This document shows, one piece after another, positions 1-7,758 of a stretch of DNA of 64,000 nucleotides. The notes under the pieces were generated by a model, which was given only the letters and a program-made list of their open reading frames with translations, did not search any database and was not told the origin of the DNA. A program made the translations under genes and the position numbers. How positions within the stretch are numbered: position 1 is the stretch's first letter; every line of letters starts with the position of its first letter. The stretch is from an uncultured Planctomycetota bacterium (GTDB lineage: Bacteria; Planctomycetota; Planctomycetia; Gemmatales; HRBIN36): positions 62,001 through 126,000 of the forward strand of contig CALFAY010000038.1 in NCBI GenBank assembly GCA_937944855.1. The letters are read 5' to 3'.

Positions 1-819
1 CGGGTGCAGTTTGCGGACCAGCGTCGGTTCGACGTGCAGGGCCAATTGCTCCTCATGGACCCAAGCCTCGGCGATGAGCTTGATGACGTAGCCGAGTTCG
101 GAGGCGAAAGCGAGGTCGGCCGGGTGCAGCACGTCGATGCCGCGGCGTTCGATGACCTCCAGCGGGATCTCGGTGCCGAAGGCGAGCCGGGCCAGGATGG
201 CGAGCTTGTGGGCGGCGTCGGTGCCGTCCACGTCCATCGTCGGATCGGCTTCGGCGAAGCCGCGGCGCTGAGCCTCGGCCAGAGCGGTCGGGTAATCCTG
301 CCCATGGTCGCTCATCTGCGTGAGGATGAAGTTGCTCGTGCCGTTGAGGATGGCCTTGATCGAGGAGATGTGATTGGCGGCCAGTCCGCGGACGATGGCC
401 CCGATGATGGGAATGCCCCCGGCGACGCTGGCCTCAAAAGCCACGGTGCGATGGTATTCCCGGGCGGTGTCGAAAACCTCCGTGCCGTAATGGGCGAGCA
501 CGGCTTTGTTGGCCGTGACGACATCCTTGCCCGCCCGCAATGCGGACAGGATGATCGTGCGAGCTGGTTCCAGGCCGCCGATCAGCTCGACCACGACGTG
601 GACCCGGGGATCGCGCAGGGCGGGTTCCACGGAGGTCGAAATGAGGTCGCGGGGAATCGGCACGGCTCGGGGCTTTTGCGGATTCCGGACGACGACATGC
701 CGCAGAGCCAGAGGTCGGCCGGCTCGTTCGGCGAGCTGGGCCGACTGTTCGAGCACCAGCTTGGCCACTCCGCCGCCGACGACGCCGCAGCCGATCAAGG
801 CGATGCCCAAAGGTTCCAT
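1..819 (-). CDS. hom: homoserine dehydrogenase (3' end beyond window)
   Basis: This minus-strand frame stays open from 819 to the window edge (273 codons) and encodes the N-terminal two thirds of homoserine dehydrogenase, which reduces aspartate semialdehyde to homoserine for threonine and methionine synthesis. The protein begins MEPLGIALIGCGVVGGGVA, a Rossmann NAD(P)-binding turn. It continues through DVVTANKAVLAHYG and GGIPIIGAIVRG to the substrate-domain signature LNGTSNFILTQM and the EAQRRGFAEADPTMDVDGTDAAHKLAI block, all typical of the family. The ATG at 819 follows AGGAG at about 12 nt. An in-frame ATG at 840 would add seven residues. The C-terminal part, where an ACT domain would be, lies outside the window, so its presence cannot be judged. 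Confidence 0.93.
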   Translation of the reverse strand, partial: MEPLGIALIGCGVVGGGVAKLVLEQSAQLAERAGRPLALRHVVVRNPQKPRAVPIPRDLISTSVEPALRDPRVHVVVELIGGLEPARTIILSALRAGKDVVTANKAVLAHYGTEVFDTAREYHRTVAFEASVAGGIPIIGAIVRGLAANHISSIKAILNGTSNFILTQMSDHGQDYPTALAEAQRRGFAEADPTMDVDGTDAAHKLAILARLAFGTEIPLEVIERRGIDVLHPADLAFASELGYVIKLIAEAWVHEEQLALHVEPTLVRKLHP

Positions 820-979
820 ACGTTGCCGCTTCTCCTGCATTTCTCCATTCGGGAGACAATCGAAATTAGCATATGGATCGCGCGGAATCTGTTTGTCCCC
901 CGGGCAATTCTCCGCTAATTTACCGACGGGAGAGTGATCCGAGGACTGAACCAGCATCCCGCAAAAAGGAGGCTCGCGC

Positions 980-2458
980 ATGGCAACAGCAACGGTGCGT
1001 TCGGCTCCCGTGAAGCGGCCGGTGGTCAAGGACCAGCCGCTGTTCATCGGCGGCAAGTTCGTGGACAGCGTGGGCAACAAGACGTTCCCGGCCATCGACC
1101 CGTCCACCGGCGAGGTGCTCTGCCAGGTCCAGGAGGCGACGGCCGAGGACGTGGACCGTGCGGTCAAGACGGCCCGCAAGGCCCTGGAACAGGGACCATG
1201 GAAAAAGACCGACGCCGCCGACCGCGGTCGCATGCTCTACCGGCTGGCCGACCTCATCGAGAAAGAGGCCGAGGAACTGGCCGCTCTGGAGTCGCTCAAC
1301 AGCGGCAAGACGATCAGCGACTCCCGCGGCGACCTGCAAGGCGTCGTCAACACCCTCCGCTACTACGCCGGCTGGGCCGACAAGATCGAAGGCCGCACCG
1401 TGCCGGTCCGGGGCAATTTCCTGTCCTACACGCTGCGGCAGCCGGTCGGCGTGATCGGCCAGATCATCCCCTGGAACTTCCCGCTGCTGATGCTGGCGTG
1501 GAAATGGGGACCGGCCCTGGCCTGCGGCAACACCATCGTCATGAAGCTGGCCGAGCAGACGCCGCTTTCCGGCATGCGGGTCGCCGAACTGTCGCTGGAG
1601 GCCGGTTTCCCCGAAGGCGTCATCAATGTGCTTAACGGCTACGGGGAAACCACCGGTCATGCCATCGTCGTGCATCCGGACGTGGACAAGATCGCCTTCA
1701 CCGGACACTATGAGACGGCCAAGATCATCGCCAAGAACGCCGCCGACACGCTCAAGCGCTGCACCTTCGAGCTGGGCGGCAAAAGCCCCAATGTCATCTT
1801 CGCCGACGCCGACCTCGACAAGGCCGTGGACGGGGCCTTCCACGCCATCTACTTCCACGGCGGCCAGTGCTGCACCGCCGGCAGCCGGCTCTTCGTCGAA
1901 CAGAAAGTGCAGAAGGAATTCGTTGAGCGTCTGGCCGAGAAGTCCAAGAAGCGGAAGCTGGGCGACCCGCTCGATCCGATGACCGAGCAAGGCCCGCAGG
2001 TGTCGCAGGAGCAGATGGAAAAGATTCTCGGCTACGTCGAGAAGGGGCAGCAGGAAGGGGCGAAGCTGGTCGTCGGCGGCAAGCGGTTCGGCAACCGCGG
2101 CTTCTTCGTGGAGCCGACGATCTTCGAGAACGTCCGCGACGACATGGCCATTGCCCGGGACGAGATCTTCGGACCCGTCGTCAGCGTGCTGCCGTTCAAG
2201 GACTTCAACGAAGTCGTCCAGCGGGCCAATAACACCTACTACGGCCTGGCCGCCGCCATCTGGACCAAGGACATCGACAAAGCCCACACCTTCGCCCGGG
2301 AAGTCAAAGCGGGCACGGTCTGGGTCAACTGCTACCACGTCGTGGATACGACGACGCCCTTCGGCGGCTTCAAGATGTCCGGCCAGGGACGGGAAAACGG
2401 CGAAGCGGCCCTGGAGCACTACACCGAACTCAAGACGGTGACAATCAAGCTGTCGTGA
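980..2458 (+). CDS. NAD(P)-dependent aldehyde dehydrogenase (class 1/2 type)
   Basis: A 492-residue cytosolic aldehyde dehydrogenase of the usual family length, oxidising an aldehyde to its acid. The expected residues are present: PWNFP with Asn166, the general base Glu264 in FELGGKSP, and Cys298 in GGQCCTAGSR. The Glu-Cys distance of 34 is as in mammalian ALDH2. EIFGPVV and PFGGFKMSG are also present. The start follows an AAGGAGG Shine-Dalgarno at 964-970. In the cofactor region IAFTGHYETAK replaces the common FTGSTEVG, so cofactor contacts may differ slightly. The gene is monocistronic: a strong hairpin terminator follows at once. Substrate is not predictable; betaine-aldehyde or retinal-type enzymes are the nearest by eye. 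Confidence 0.93.
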   Translation: MATATVRSAPVKRPVVKDQPLFIGGKFVDSVGNKTFPAIDPSTGEVLCQVQEATAEDVDRAVKTARKALEQGPWKKTDAADRGRMLYRLADLIEKEAEELAALESLNSGKTISDSRGDLQGVVNTLRYYAGWADKIEGRTVPVRGNFLSYTLRQPVGVIGQIIPWNFPLLMLAWKWGPALACGNTIVMKLAEQTPLSGMRVAELSLEAGFPEGVINVLNGYGETTGHAIVVHPDVDKIAFTGHYETAKIIAKNAADTLKRCTFELGGKSPNVIFADADLDKAVDGAFHAIYFHGGQCCTAGSRLFVEQKVQKEFVERLAEKSKKRKLGDPLDPMTEQGPQVSQEQMEKILGYVEKGQQEGAKLVVGGKRFGNRGFFVEPTIFENVRDDMAIARDEIFGPVVSVLPFKDFNEVVQRANNTYYGLAAAIWTKDIDKAHTFAREVKAGTVWVNCYHVVDTTTPFGGFKMSGQGRENGEAALEHYTELKTVTIKLS

Positions 2459-2482
2459 CAGCCGAACTCACCCCTTCATCCC

Positions 2483-2520
2483 AACCCTTCTCTCCCGCAA
2501 GCGGGGGAGAAGGGTTTTTC
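2483..2520 (+). terminator. intrinsic terminator of the aldehyde dehydrogenase gene
   Basis: AACCCTTCTC at 2483-2492 pairs perfectly with GAGAAGGGTT at 2507-2516. The inner TCCCGC/GCGGGG sequence extends the stem, and a T-run follows at 2515-2519. It lies 25 nt past the stop codon of the upstream gene and just before the convergent gene at 2529. Confidence 0.85.
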
Positions 2521-2528
2521 GTGGGAGG

Positions 2529-3251
2529 TCAGGATGGTCCTGCTTTTTTCAAGCTGAACGGCCATTCGGGCATGCCGCGCAGACTGGGATCGAGCGACCG
2601 GCCCTTCAGTCGCACCGCGCCTTCCTTCAACTCCAATTCCCGAAGCTGCACGCCAGGATCGCGGCGGTCGGCCTGCAAGCGGAAGACGGCGACCGGATGG
2701 CCGTCCTTGCGATACCATTGCACGTCGATGTTGTGCTGCCGTGCTCCTTCGGTCAGTTCCTGTTGGAGGAAGCGCGGCGACAAGGGGATGGCACCGGCCC
2801 GGAGACGTTCGATTTCCAGGGCCACCGTGTTCGGCTCCCGCGGCGCCATCCAGACCTTGCCTTCCAGCGAGATCACCGTGTGGAAGTCGGGGCCGCCGTA
2901 GCGAAAGGCGAGAAACAGCTTGCCGGGACGCAGAGCGATGCGCGGCTCGGAGATCTGCTCGGGCAGCTGGCGGGCCAGGTTCGACTCGACGAAGTCCTCC
3001 GCCAACCAGCTATTGATCTGCTGTTCCGTGAACTCGGCTTCCCAGTCGTCCTCATTTTGAATCTCATTGAACAGATCGAAGGCCTTCTTCTCGAACTCCT
3101 GCGACAGCCGGACGCGCTCGGAACCCGCCGGGAATTCCGCCTGAAGATACAGGTCCGGCTCGCAACTCAAAAGCCAAACGACCGTGGTAACCGCCCCCAC
3201 AGTCAGGAAAACGAGCAGGCCCAGGGTGAGGAGAAACGACTTTCGGCTCAC
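2529..3251 (-). CDS. membrane-anchored protein of unknown function
   Basis: This 240-residue protein has one N-terminal hydrophobic segment (about residues 5-28, LLTLGLLVFLTVGAVTTVVWLL). A soluble, charged extracytoplasmic domain follows, containing EFTEQQINSWLAEDF and a C-terminal DPSLRGMPEWPFSLKK. The alternating beta-like pattern of the second half (LFLAFRYGG, VWMAPREPNTVALEIERL) suggests a lipid-binding or scaffold-like fold, but no family is recognised. It is convergent with the aldehyde dehydrogenase and shares the short terminator region with it. The next minus-strand gene upstream is the DUF1501 protein, ending at 3388. No function is assigned. Confidence 0.75.
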   Translation of the reverse strand: MSRKSFLLTLGLLVFLTVGAVTTVVWLLSCEPDLYLQAEFPAGSERVRLSQEFEKKAFDLFNEIQNEDDWEAEFTEQQINSWLAEDFVESNLARQLPEQISEPRIALRPGKLFLAFRYGGPDFHTVISLEGKVWMAPREPNTVALEIERLRAGAIPLSPRFLQQELTEGARQHNIDVQWYRKDGHPVAVFRLQADRRDPGVQLRELELKEGAVRLKGRSLDPSLRGMPEWPFSLKKAGPS

Positions 3252-3387
3252 AAACAGCGCTCCGCGTCGGTCGGCCGGGAGTGCCGTCCGGTCGTCGTCC
3301 GGCCCTGCCCTGCCCAGCGCATGGTAGCGCCGGATTAAAAACAGGTCAATTCCAGATCACCAGCCTTGAACCGCAGACAGACTCGTC

Positions 3388-4806
3388 TCAAGCCAGAATA
3401 GCGTGGATGACCTCGCCGTGAACGTCGGTCAACCGCATGTCCCGGCCGCCGAAGCGGTAGGTCAGGCGTTTGTGGTCCAGTCCGAGCAGGTGGAGCATGG
3501 TGGCGTGGAGGTCGTGAATCTCGACCTTGTTTTCGACGGCGAAGTAGCCGTAGTCGTCGGTCGCTCCGTAAACCGAGCCGCCCTTGACACCGCCGCCAGC
3601 CAGCCAGATCGAGAAGCCGAAGGGATTGTGGTCCCGGCCGTCCGACCCCTGCGCCATCGGCGTGCGGCCAAACTCTCCGGCCCAGACGACCAGCGTCCGC
3701 TCCAGCAAGCCGCGGGCCTTGAGGTCTTGAAGCAATGCGGCGACCGGCTGATCGGTGGCCCGGGCATTGTTCTGATGGCCCGTCCGCAGGTCGCTGTGCT
3801 GGTCCCAGCGGTCCGCCCCGACGTTCGGACAGGTCACTTCCACGAACCGCACGCCTCGTTCGACCAACCGCCGGGCCAGCAGGCACTGCGTGCCGTAGAT
3901 GCGGGTCGGTTCGTAGTCGGCGTCCAGGCCGTAGAGCTTCTTGGTGGCTGCCGACTCGCCGGCGAGGTCAAGCAAGTCCGGCACCGCCGACTGCATTTTG
4001 AACGCCAGTTCGTAATTGGCGATGGCGGACTCGAGGGCGTCACTGGCGGGAAGATGCTCTCGTGCCTGGGCATCGAGGCGACGCAACAGATCGAGCTTCC
4101 GCCGCTGAAGCTCCGGGGTTTTCTCCCGTGGCTCCAAATTGGCGACCGGGGCTTTGCCGTGGCGGAACACCGATCCCTGGTAGGAAGCGGGCAGAAAGCC
4201 GCTGTTGAAATTGTCCAAACCGCCAGGAGGAATCAGGCCGCCGTTGAGCACGACGAAACCGGGCAGATCGCGGCAGACGCTGCCCAGGCCGTAGGTGACC
4301 CATGCTCCCATGCTCGGCCGGCCCTGTTGCCCGTGGCCGGTGTGCAGGAAGTAGTTGGCGTTGGTGTGTTCCGAGAAATTGGAGGTCATGGAGCGGATGA
4401 CGGCCAGATCGTCGGCGCACTCGGCGATGTGCGGCAACAGATCGCTGACCGGAATGCCGGACTGGCCCCGCGGGCGGAACGGCCAGGGCGATTTCATCAC
4501 TTTGCCGACGTTGTTGAACTGAGTGGCCGGGACTTTCATCTTGATCGGTTCGCCGTGTTCCCGGTCCAGCCGCGGTTTCGGATCGAAGGTGTCCACCTGG
4601 GACGGTCCCCCGTCCATGTACAGGAAAATGACGCTGTCGGCCTTGGGTGGATGATGGGTGCGTGTGGATCCGTCGGCCCGGAGCGATCTGTCGAGGCGTT
4701 CGTCGGCCAGCAGGGCGCTGAGGGCCACCGCTCCGAAACCGTTGGCGCAGCGGAGCAGCATTTCGCGGCGGGTCAGGGGCGGAGGGATGAAACGACGGCA
4801 GTGCAT
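3388..4806 (-). CDS. DUF1501 family protein, Tat-exported
   Basis: A 472-residue member of the planctomycete-expanded DUF1501 family, which belongs to the alkaline-phosphatase/sulfatase-like fold. The N-terminus carries a twin-arginine signal (TRREML, Arg13-Arg14, followed by a hydrophobic stretch), so export of a folded protein is expected. Family blocks are present: FLYMDGGPSQVDTFDPKP, GWVTYGLGS-like (AWVTYGLGSVCRDLPGFVVLNGG), LLARRLVERGVRFVEVTC, VVWAGEFGRTPMAQG, GRDHNPFGFSIWLAGGGVKGG, and DLHATMLHLLGLDHKRLTYRFGGRDMRLTDV. These genes normally sit next to PSCyt1/DUF1549/DUF1553 genes; this copy is solitary. The biochemical role of the family is not established. Confidence 0.92.
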   Translation of the reverse strand: MHCRRFIPPPLTRREMLLRCANGFGAVALSALLADERLDRSLRADGSTRTHHPPKADSVIFLYMDGGPSQVDTFDPKPRLDREHGEPIKMKVPATQFNNVGKVMKSPWPFRPRGQSGIPVSDLLPHIAECADDLAVIRSMTSNFSEHTNANYFLHTGHGQQGRPSMGAWVTYGLGSVCRDLPGFVVLNGGLIPPGGLDNFNSGFLPASYQGSVFRHGKAPVANLEPREKTPELQRRKLDLLRRLDAQAREHLPASDALESAIANYELAFKMQSAVPDLLDLAGESAATKKLYGLDADYEPTRIYGTQCLLARRLVERGVRFVEVTCPNVGADRWDQHSDLRTGHQNNARATDQPVAALLQDLKARGLLERTLVVWAGEFGRTPMAQGSDGRDHNPFGFSIWLAGGGVKGGSVYGATDDYGYFAVENKVEIHDLHATMLHLLGLDHKRLTYRFGGRDMRLTDVHGEVIHAILA

Positions 4807-4912
4807 GGCAGGTCCTCACGGGCGCCCGGCGGGTATGTCCGCATTTTACCTTGACCTTGACGGAAAGTCATCTCTCAGGGGCCGGAGGACAAGGCGGGAA
4901 GATGGGGAAGAT

Positions 4913-5060
4913 CCGCTCCCTCGCGGTCGCGGCTCGGAGTGGGCAACGGTACGCGGTGGCTTCGGAGCCGCGACGGTCATGTCCTCACGGAGCCGCGACG
5001 GCAACGGAGCGGGGAAGAAACACCGCTCCCTGGCGGTCGCGGCTCGGACGGCGGTCGCGG
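4913..5060 (+). repeat. dispersed mosaic palindromic repeat, copy A
   Basis: This intergenic element is built from inverted modules. CCGCTCCC..GGCTCGG occurs at 4913-4937 and again at 5023-5047. Between them lies the near-complementary module GGAGCCGCGACGG..GGAGCGG. Two other copies with the same module order lie at 41413-41521 (opposite strand) and 58287-58418. Neighbouring modules can fold into hairpins of about 24 bp. This fills most of the 359-nt gap between the DUF1501 gene and truD, where no gene is seen. Confidence 0.85.
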
Positions 5061-5098
5061 TGCGGAGTTGCGAATCGCGGCGCGGATTGAGATCGCCG

Positions 5099-5145
5099 CC
5101 CTCGCCCTGACCTCCTCTCCCACCGGGAGAGGGACGGGGTGAGGG
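5099..5145. repeat. 47-bp palindromic intergenic repeat, copy 1
   Basis: An imperfect palindrome centred on CTCTCCCACCGGGAGAG with CCCTCGCCCTGACC and GGGGTGAGGG arms. A second 47-bp copy lies at 41528-41574. Both copies sit next to a mosaic repeat. It may act as a bidirectional transcription terminator just downstream of truD, but there is no T-run. Confidence 0.75.
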
Positions 5146-5165
5146 TTGCATTTCGGCAGTACGGC

Positions 5166-6257
5166 TTAAGGCTCAGGCGCTTCGACGTCAGGATCAGCCT
5201 GGGGGTCGGCTTCGCTCCAGGGGCGTTTCATCAGCTCCCGCAGCAAAACGGTGGCGTAGCTCCCGGCCGGGAGCGTGAACGTCAGAATCACATCGGACCC
5301 TTCGCAATGCCCGGTCAGGTCTTCAAGCCAGATGACGTTGCGCCGTCGCGTGCCTTCCAACAACTTGCCCTGGATGGCGAAGCTCTCCGGCGTCAGCCCC
5401 AGCTCGGCCAGCAGTTCCGCCTCCCGCTGAGCGGCCACGCCGGACGGGGCCATCATCTTGCGGCCGAAGATCGGTCCCGTCACGACCGTCTCGCCCTGCT
5501 CCAGCCGCCGCTGTTCGACGCCCACATCCTCAGCCCGGAACATGCCGCCGCGGTGCCGCAAGGCCATAACGTCGCCGAGGAGGACCGTGTGCAGCAGACC
5601 GTCGGCAATCCGCCGTGTCAGGTAGAGATTGAACACCGCCGACTGCACGGCCGAGAGGGCCAGTTTGCGAAGGAAGCGTGAGGGCTTACCGGCCCAGCCG
5701 CCCACGTCTCGTCCCATCAAACGCAGGCCGATGCGGAGCGTGTCGCCGTGGCTGCCGAACCGCTGCGGGCCGTAGTAATTGGCCAGCCCCCGGGTGCGAA
5801 AGTGTTCCAGAATGCTCTGCAACTGCTGAGTCGCCCCGGGTTCCACGTCCCGAATGCGGATCGTGAAGCGATTGCCCCGCAGATGGCCCGGCTTGAGCTT
5901 GTTGGTGTGGCGACTCACCTTCAGGACGCGAATCCCTTCCTGCTCCAGCGCCGGCAGGTCGGCCTCAGCCTCGACGGGAACGGAGACCCACTGCCGGGTG
6001 ACGGCCTGGCGATCTTTCAGCCCGGCCATGCCGATGTCTTCCAGCGCGATGCCGAGCCGTTTCGCCATCAGCCGGGCCAGATACTCGGCACTCATGTTCC
6101 GCTTCTCGATCCAGACATAGGCGAAGTTCCCTTCGCCGCTGGGCAGATAGGCGGGCACTTCCTCGACGACGAAATCTTCCGGGACGGTTTTGATCCGTCC
6201 GCCGAGTCCGGGCAGGTCGGGATATTGAAACGGAGGGGCATGGAACAGAGCGTCCAT
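5166..6257 (-). CDS. truD: tRNA pseudouridine(13) synthase TruD
   Basis: A 363-residue TruD-family enzyme that isomerises U13 of tRNA-Glu and other tRNAs to pseudouridine. The N-terminal TVPEDFVVEEVPAYLPSGEG block, the catalytic Asp82 in GLKDRQAVTRQWVSV, HTNKLKPGHLRGNRFTI and NYYGPQRFGSHGDT are diagnostic. The length matches bacterial TruD proteins, including the inserted TRUD domain. The ATG at 6257 is divergent from the aldehyde dehydrogenase starting at 6286, leaving only 28 nt in which both starts must be served. The 3' side abuts the palindromic repeats. Confidence 0.95.
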   Translation of the reverse strand: MDALFHAPPFQYPDLPGLGGRIKTVPEDFVVEEVPAYLPSGEGNFAYVWIEKRNMSAEYLARLMAKRLGIALEDIGMAGLKDRQAVTRQWVSVPVEAEADLPALEQEGIRVLKVSRHTNKLKPGHLRGNRFTIRIRDVEPGATQQLQSILEHFRTRGLANYYGPQRFGSHGDTLRIGLRLMGRDVGGWAGKPSRFLRKLALSAVQSAVFNLYLTRRIADGLLHTVLLGDVMALRHRGGMFRAEDVGVEQRRLEQGETVVTGPIFGRKMMAPSGVAAQREAELLAELGLTPESFAIQGKLLEGTRRRNVIWLEDLTGHCEGSDVILTFTLPAGSYATVLLRELMKRPWSEADPQADPDVEAPEP

Positions 6258-6285
6258 AAAATGATCTTATCTCTGGAGCATCACC

Positions 6286-7758
6286 ATGAGCAGCACTTCT
6301 GTGGAAGAAGCAACGTCGCTTTTGGAGGCCGGTCCGTCTCGCCAGGTGCAGCAGCAGTGGTCGGAGACGCCGCTGGTGGAACGGTTGCGGTTGATCCGCC
6401 GCGTTCGGGAACGCATCGTCGAATGTTGCGACGCCCTGTGCGGCGCGGTGGCCGAGGACCTGGGCAAACCCGCGGTCGAAACCCTGGCCTGCGAGATCCT
6501 TCCCTGGGCCGAAGCCTGTCGCTTTCTCGAACGCCGAGCCGCAGCGATCCTGCGACCCCGCCGCGTCTCCTTCCGGGATACGCCGCTGTGGTTGTGGGGC
6601 CAGCGCGACACGGTGTGCCGACGGCCGCGGGGCATCGTCGGCATCATCGGTACCTGGAATTATCCGATCTATCTCAACGGCGTGCAGATTGTGCAGGCGT
6701 TGACGGCCGGCAACGCCGTGTGGTGGAAGCCGTCCGAAGTCGCCCCCCGCACCGCCGACACCCTCTGGGAACTGCTCTACGACGTCGGCTTTCCTGCGGG
6801 ACTACTGGCCCGTCTGCCGGCCACGCGGGAAGCTGGACGAGTCCTCACGGAGGGCGATGTGGACCACGTCGTATTCACCGGCCATGCCGACACCGGACGG
6901 GTCATCGCGGCGAACCTGGGTCGTCGGCTCATCAGTTCGACGCTGGAACTATCCGGCTGCGATGCCCTGCTGGTGCTCGAGGACGCGGACCTCGATCTGG
7001 CCGCCAGGGCAGTCTGTTTCGGCATTCGGCTCAATGCCGGGCAAACGTGTCTGGCGGTTCGTCGCGTCTTCGTGGCCCGGCCGGTCTATCCCACGTTTTT
7101 ACAACATCTGGAATCGCTCCTGGCCGCGGAACCGCCGTTGCGGCTGGCCCTGGCCCGTCAGCGGGAACAGGCGGAAAAGCTGATCGCCGAGGCGGCGGCC
7201 CACGGTGCCCGCATCCTTGGCGAGGGCACCTCCCGACGATCCGATTCCGACCCGTGCCTGATGCCCCCGATCGTCGTCGCCGACGCCTCGCCGGAGATGG
7301 CCCTGTGCCGTGAAGCGACGTTCGCTCCCGTCGCCGCCGTCATTGCCTTCGACCGGCTGGAAGACGCGCTGCACGCTCAAACCCTGTGCCCCTACGCCCT
7401 GGGAGCGTCGGTCTTCACGCGGAATGCCGCCGCGGCACGGAGAATCGCCGCCCGGATGCGGACAGGTTCGGTCTGCATCAACGACGTGATCGCGCCAACA
7501 GCCCACCCGGCCACGCCTTTCGGCGGCAGTGGAGCGAGCGGCTGGGGCGTCACCCAGGGGGCGGAAGGACTGCTCGAACTGACCGTGCCCCAGGTACTCA
7601 GTCAGCGGAGCGGGAGTTGGCGGCCTCATTTCGATCCGCCGGGAAGCAGCCGTTTCACCAGCCGCTCCATGCTCGAAGCCTTGTTCCGCTGGCAACACGC
7701 CGGCACCTGGCGACAACGCTTCAGTGCCTTGGCCGAACTGGTCCGGTCGCTGTTTTAG
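6286..7758 (+). CDS. aldehyde dehydrogenase family protein
   Basis: A 490-residue member of the ALDH superfamily, more divergent than the copy at 980-2458. The cofactor loop IIGTWNYPIYL, general base Glu in TLELSGCDALLVL, catalytic Cys in NAGQTCLAVRRVFV, and TPFGGSGASGWG are present, so it should be active. It has a long Arg-rich C-terminal tail (SRFTSRSMLEALFRWQHAGTWRQRF). It resembles the fatty-aldehyde/coniferyl-aldehyde branch by its PRGIVGIIGTWNYP segment, but the substrate is unknown. The stop codon TAG (7756-7758) overlaps the TAA stop of convergent gyrB (7755-7757), a 4-bp tail-to-tail overlap. Confidence 0.9.
   Translation: MSSTSVEEATSLLEAGPSRQVQQQWSETPLVERLRLIRRVRERIVECCDALCGAVAEDLGKPAVETLACEILPWAEACRFLERRAAAILRPRRVSFRDTPLWLWGQRDTVCRRPRGIVGIIGTWNYPIYLNGVQIVQALTAGNAVWWKPSEVAPRTADTLWELLYDVGFPAGLLARLPATREAGRVLTEGDVDHVVFTGHADTGRVIAANLGRRLISSTLELSGCDALLVLEDADLDLAARAVCFGIRLNAGQTCLAVRRVFVARPVYPTFLQHLESLLAAEPPLRLALARQREQAEKLIAEAAAHGARILGEGTSRRSDSDPCLMPPIVVADASPEMALCREATFAPVAAVIAFDRLEDALHAQTLCPYALGASVFTRNAAAARRIAARMRTGSVCINDVIAPTAHPATPFGGSGASGWGVTQGAEGLLELTVPQVLSQRSGSWRPHFDPPGSSRFTSRSMLEALFRWQHAGTWRQRFSALAELVRSLF

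Noticed and set aside
4..918. 304-residue open frame on the plus strand
   Set aside because: It is antisense to homoserine dehydrogenase, whose minus-strand frame carries unmistakable motifs.
4913..5060. Repeat-rich gap as a CRISPR array
   Set aside because: Modules are inverted and unequally spaced, with no regular repeat-spacer pattern and no cas genes.
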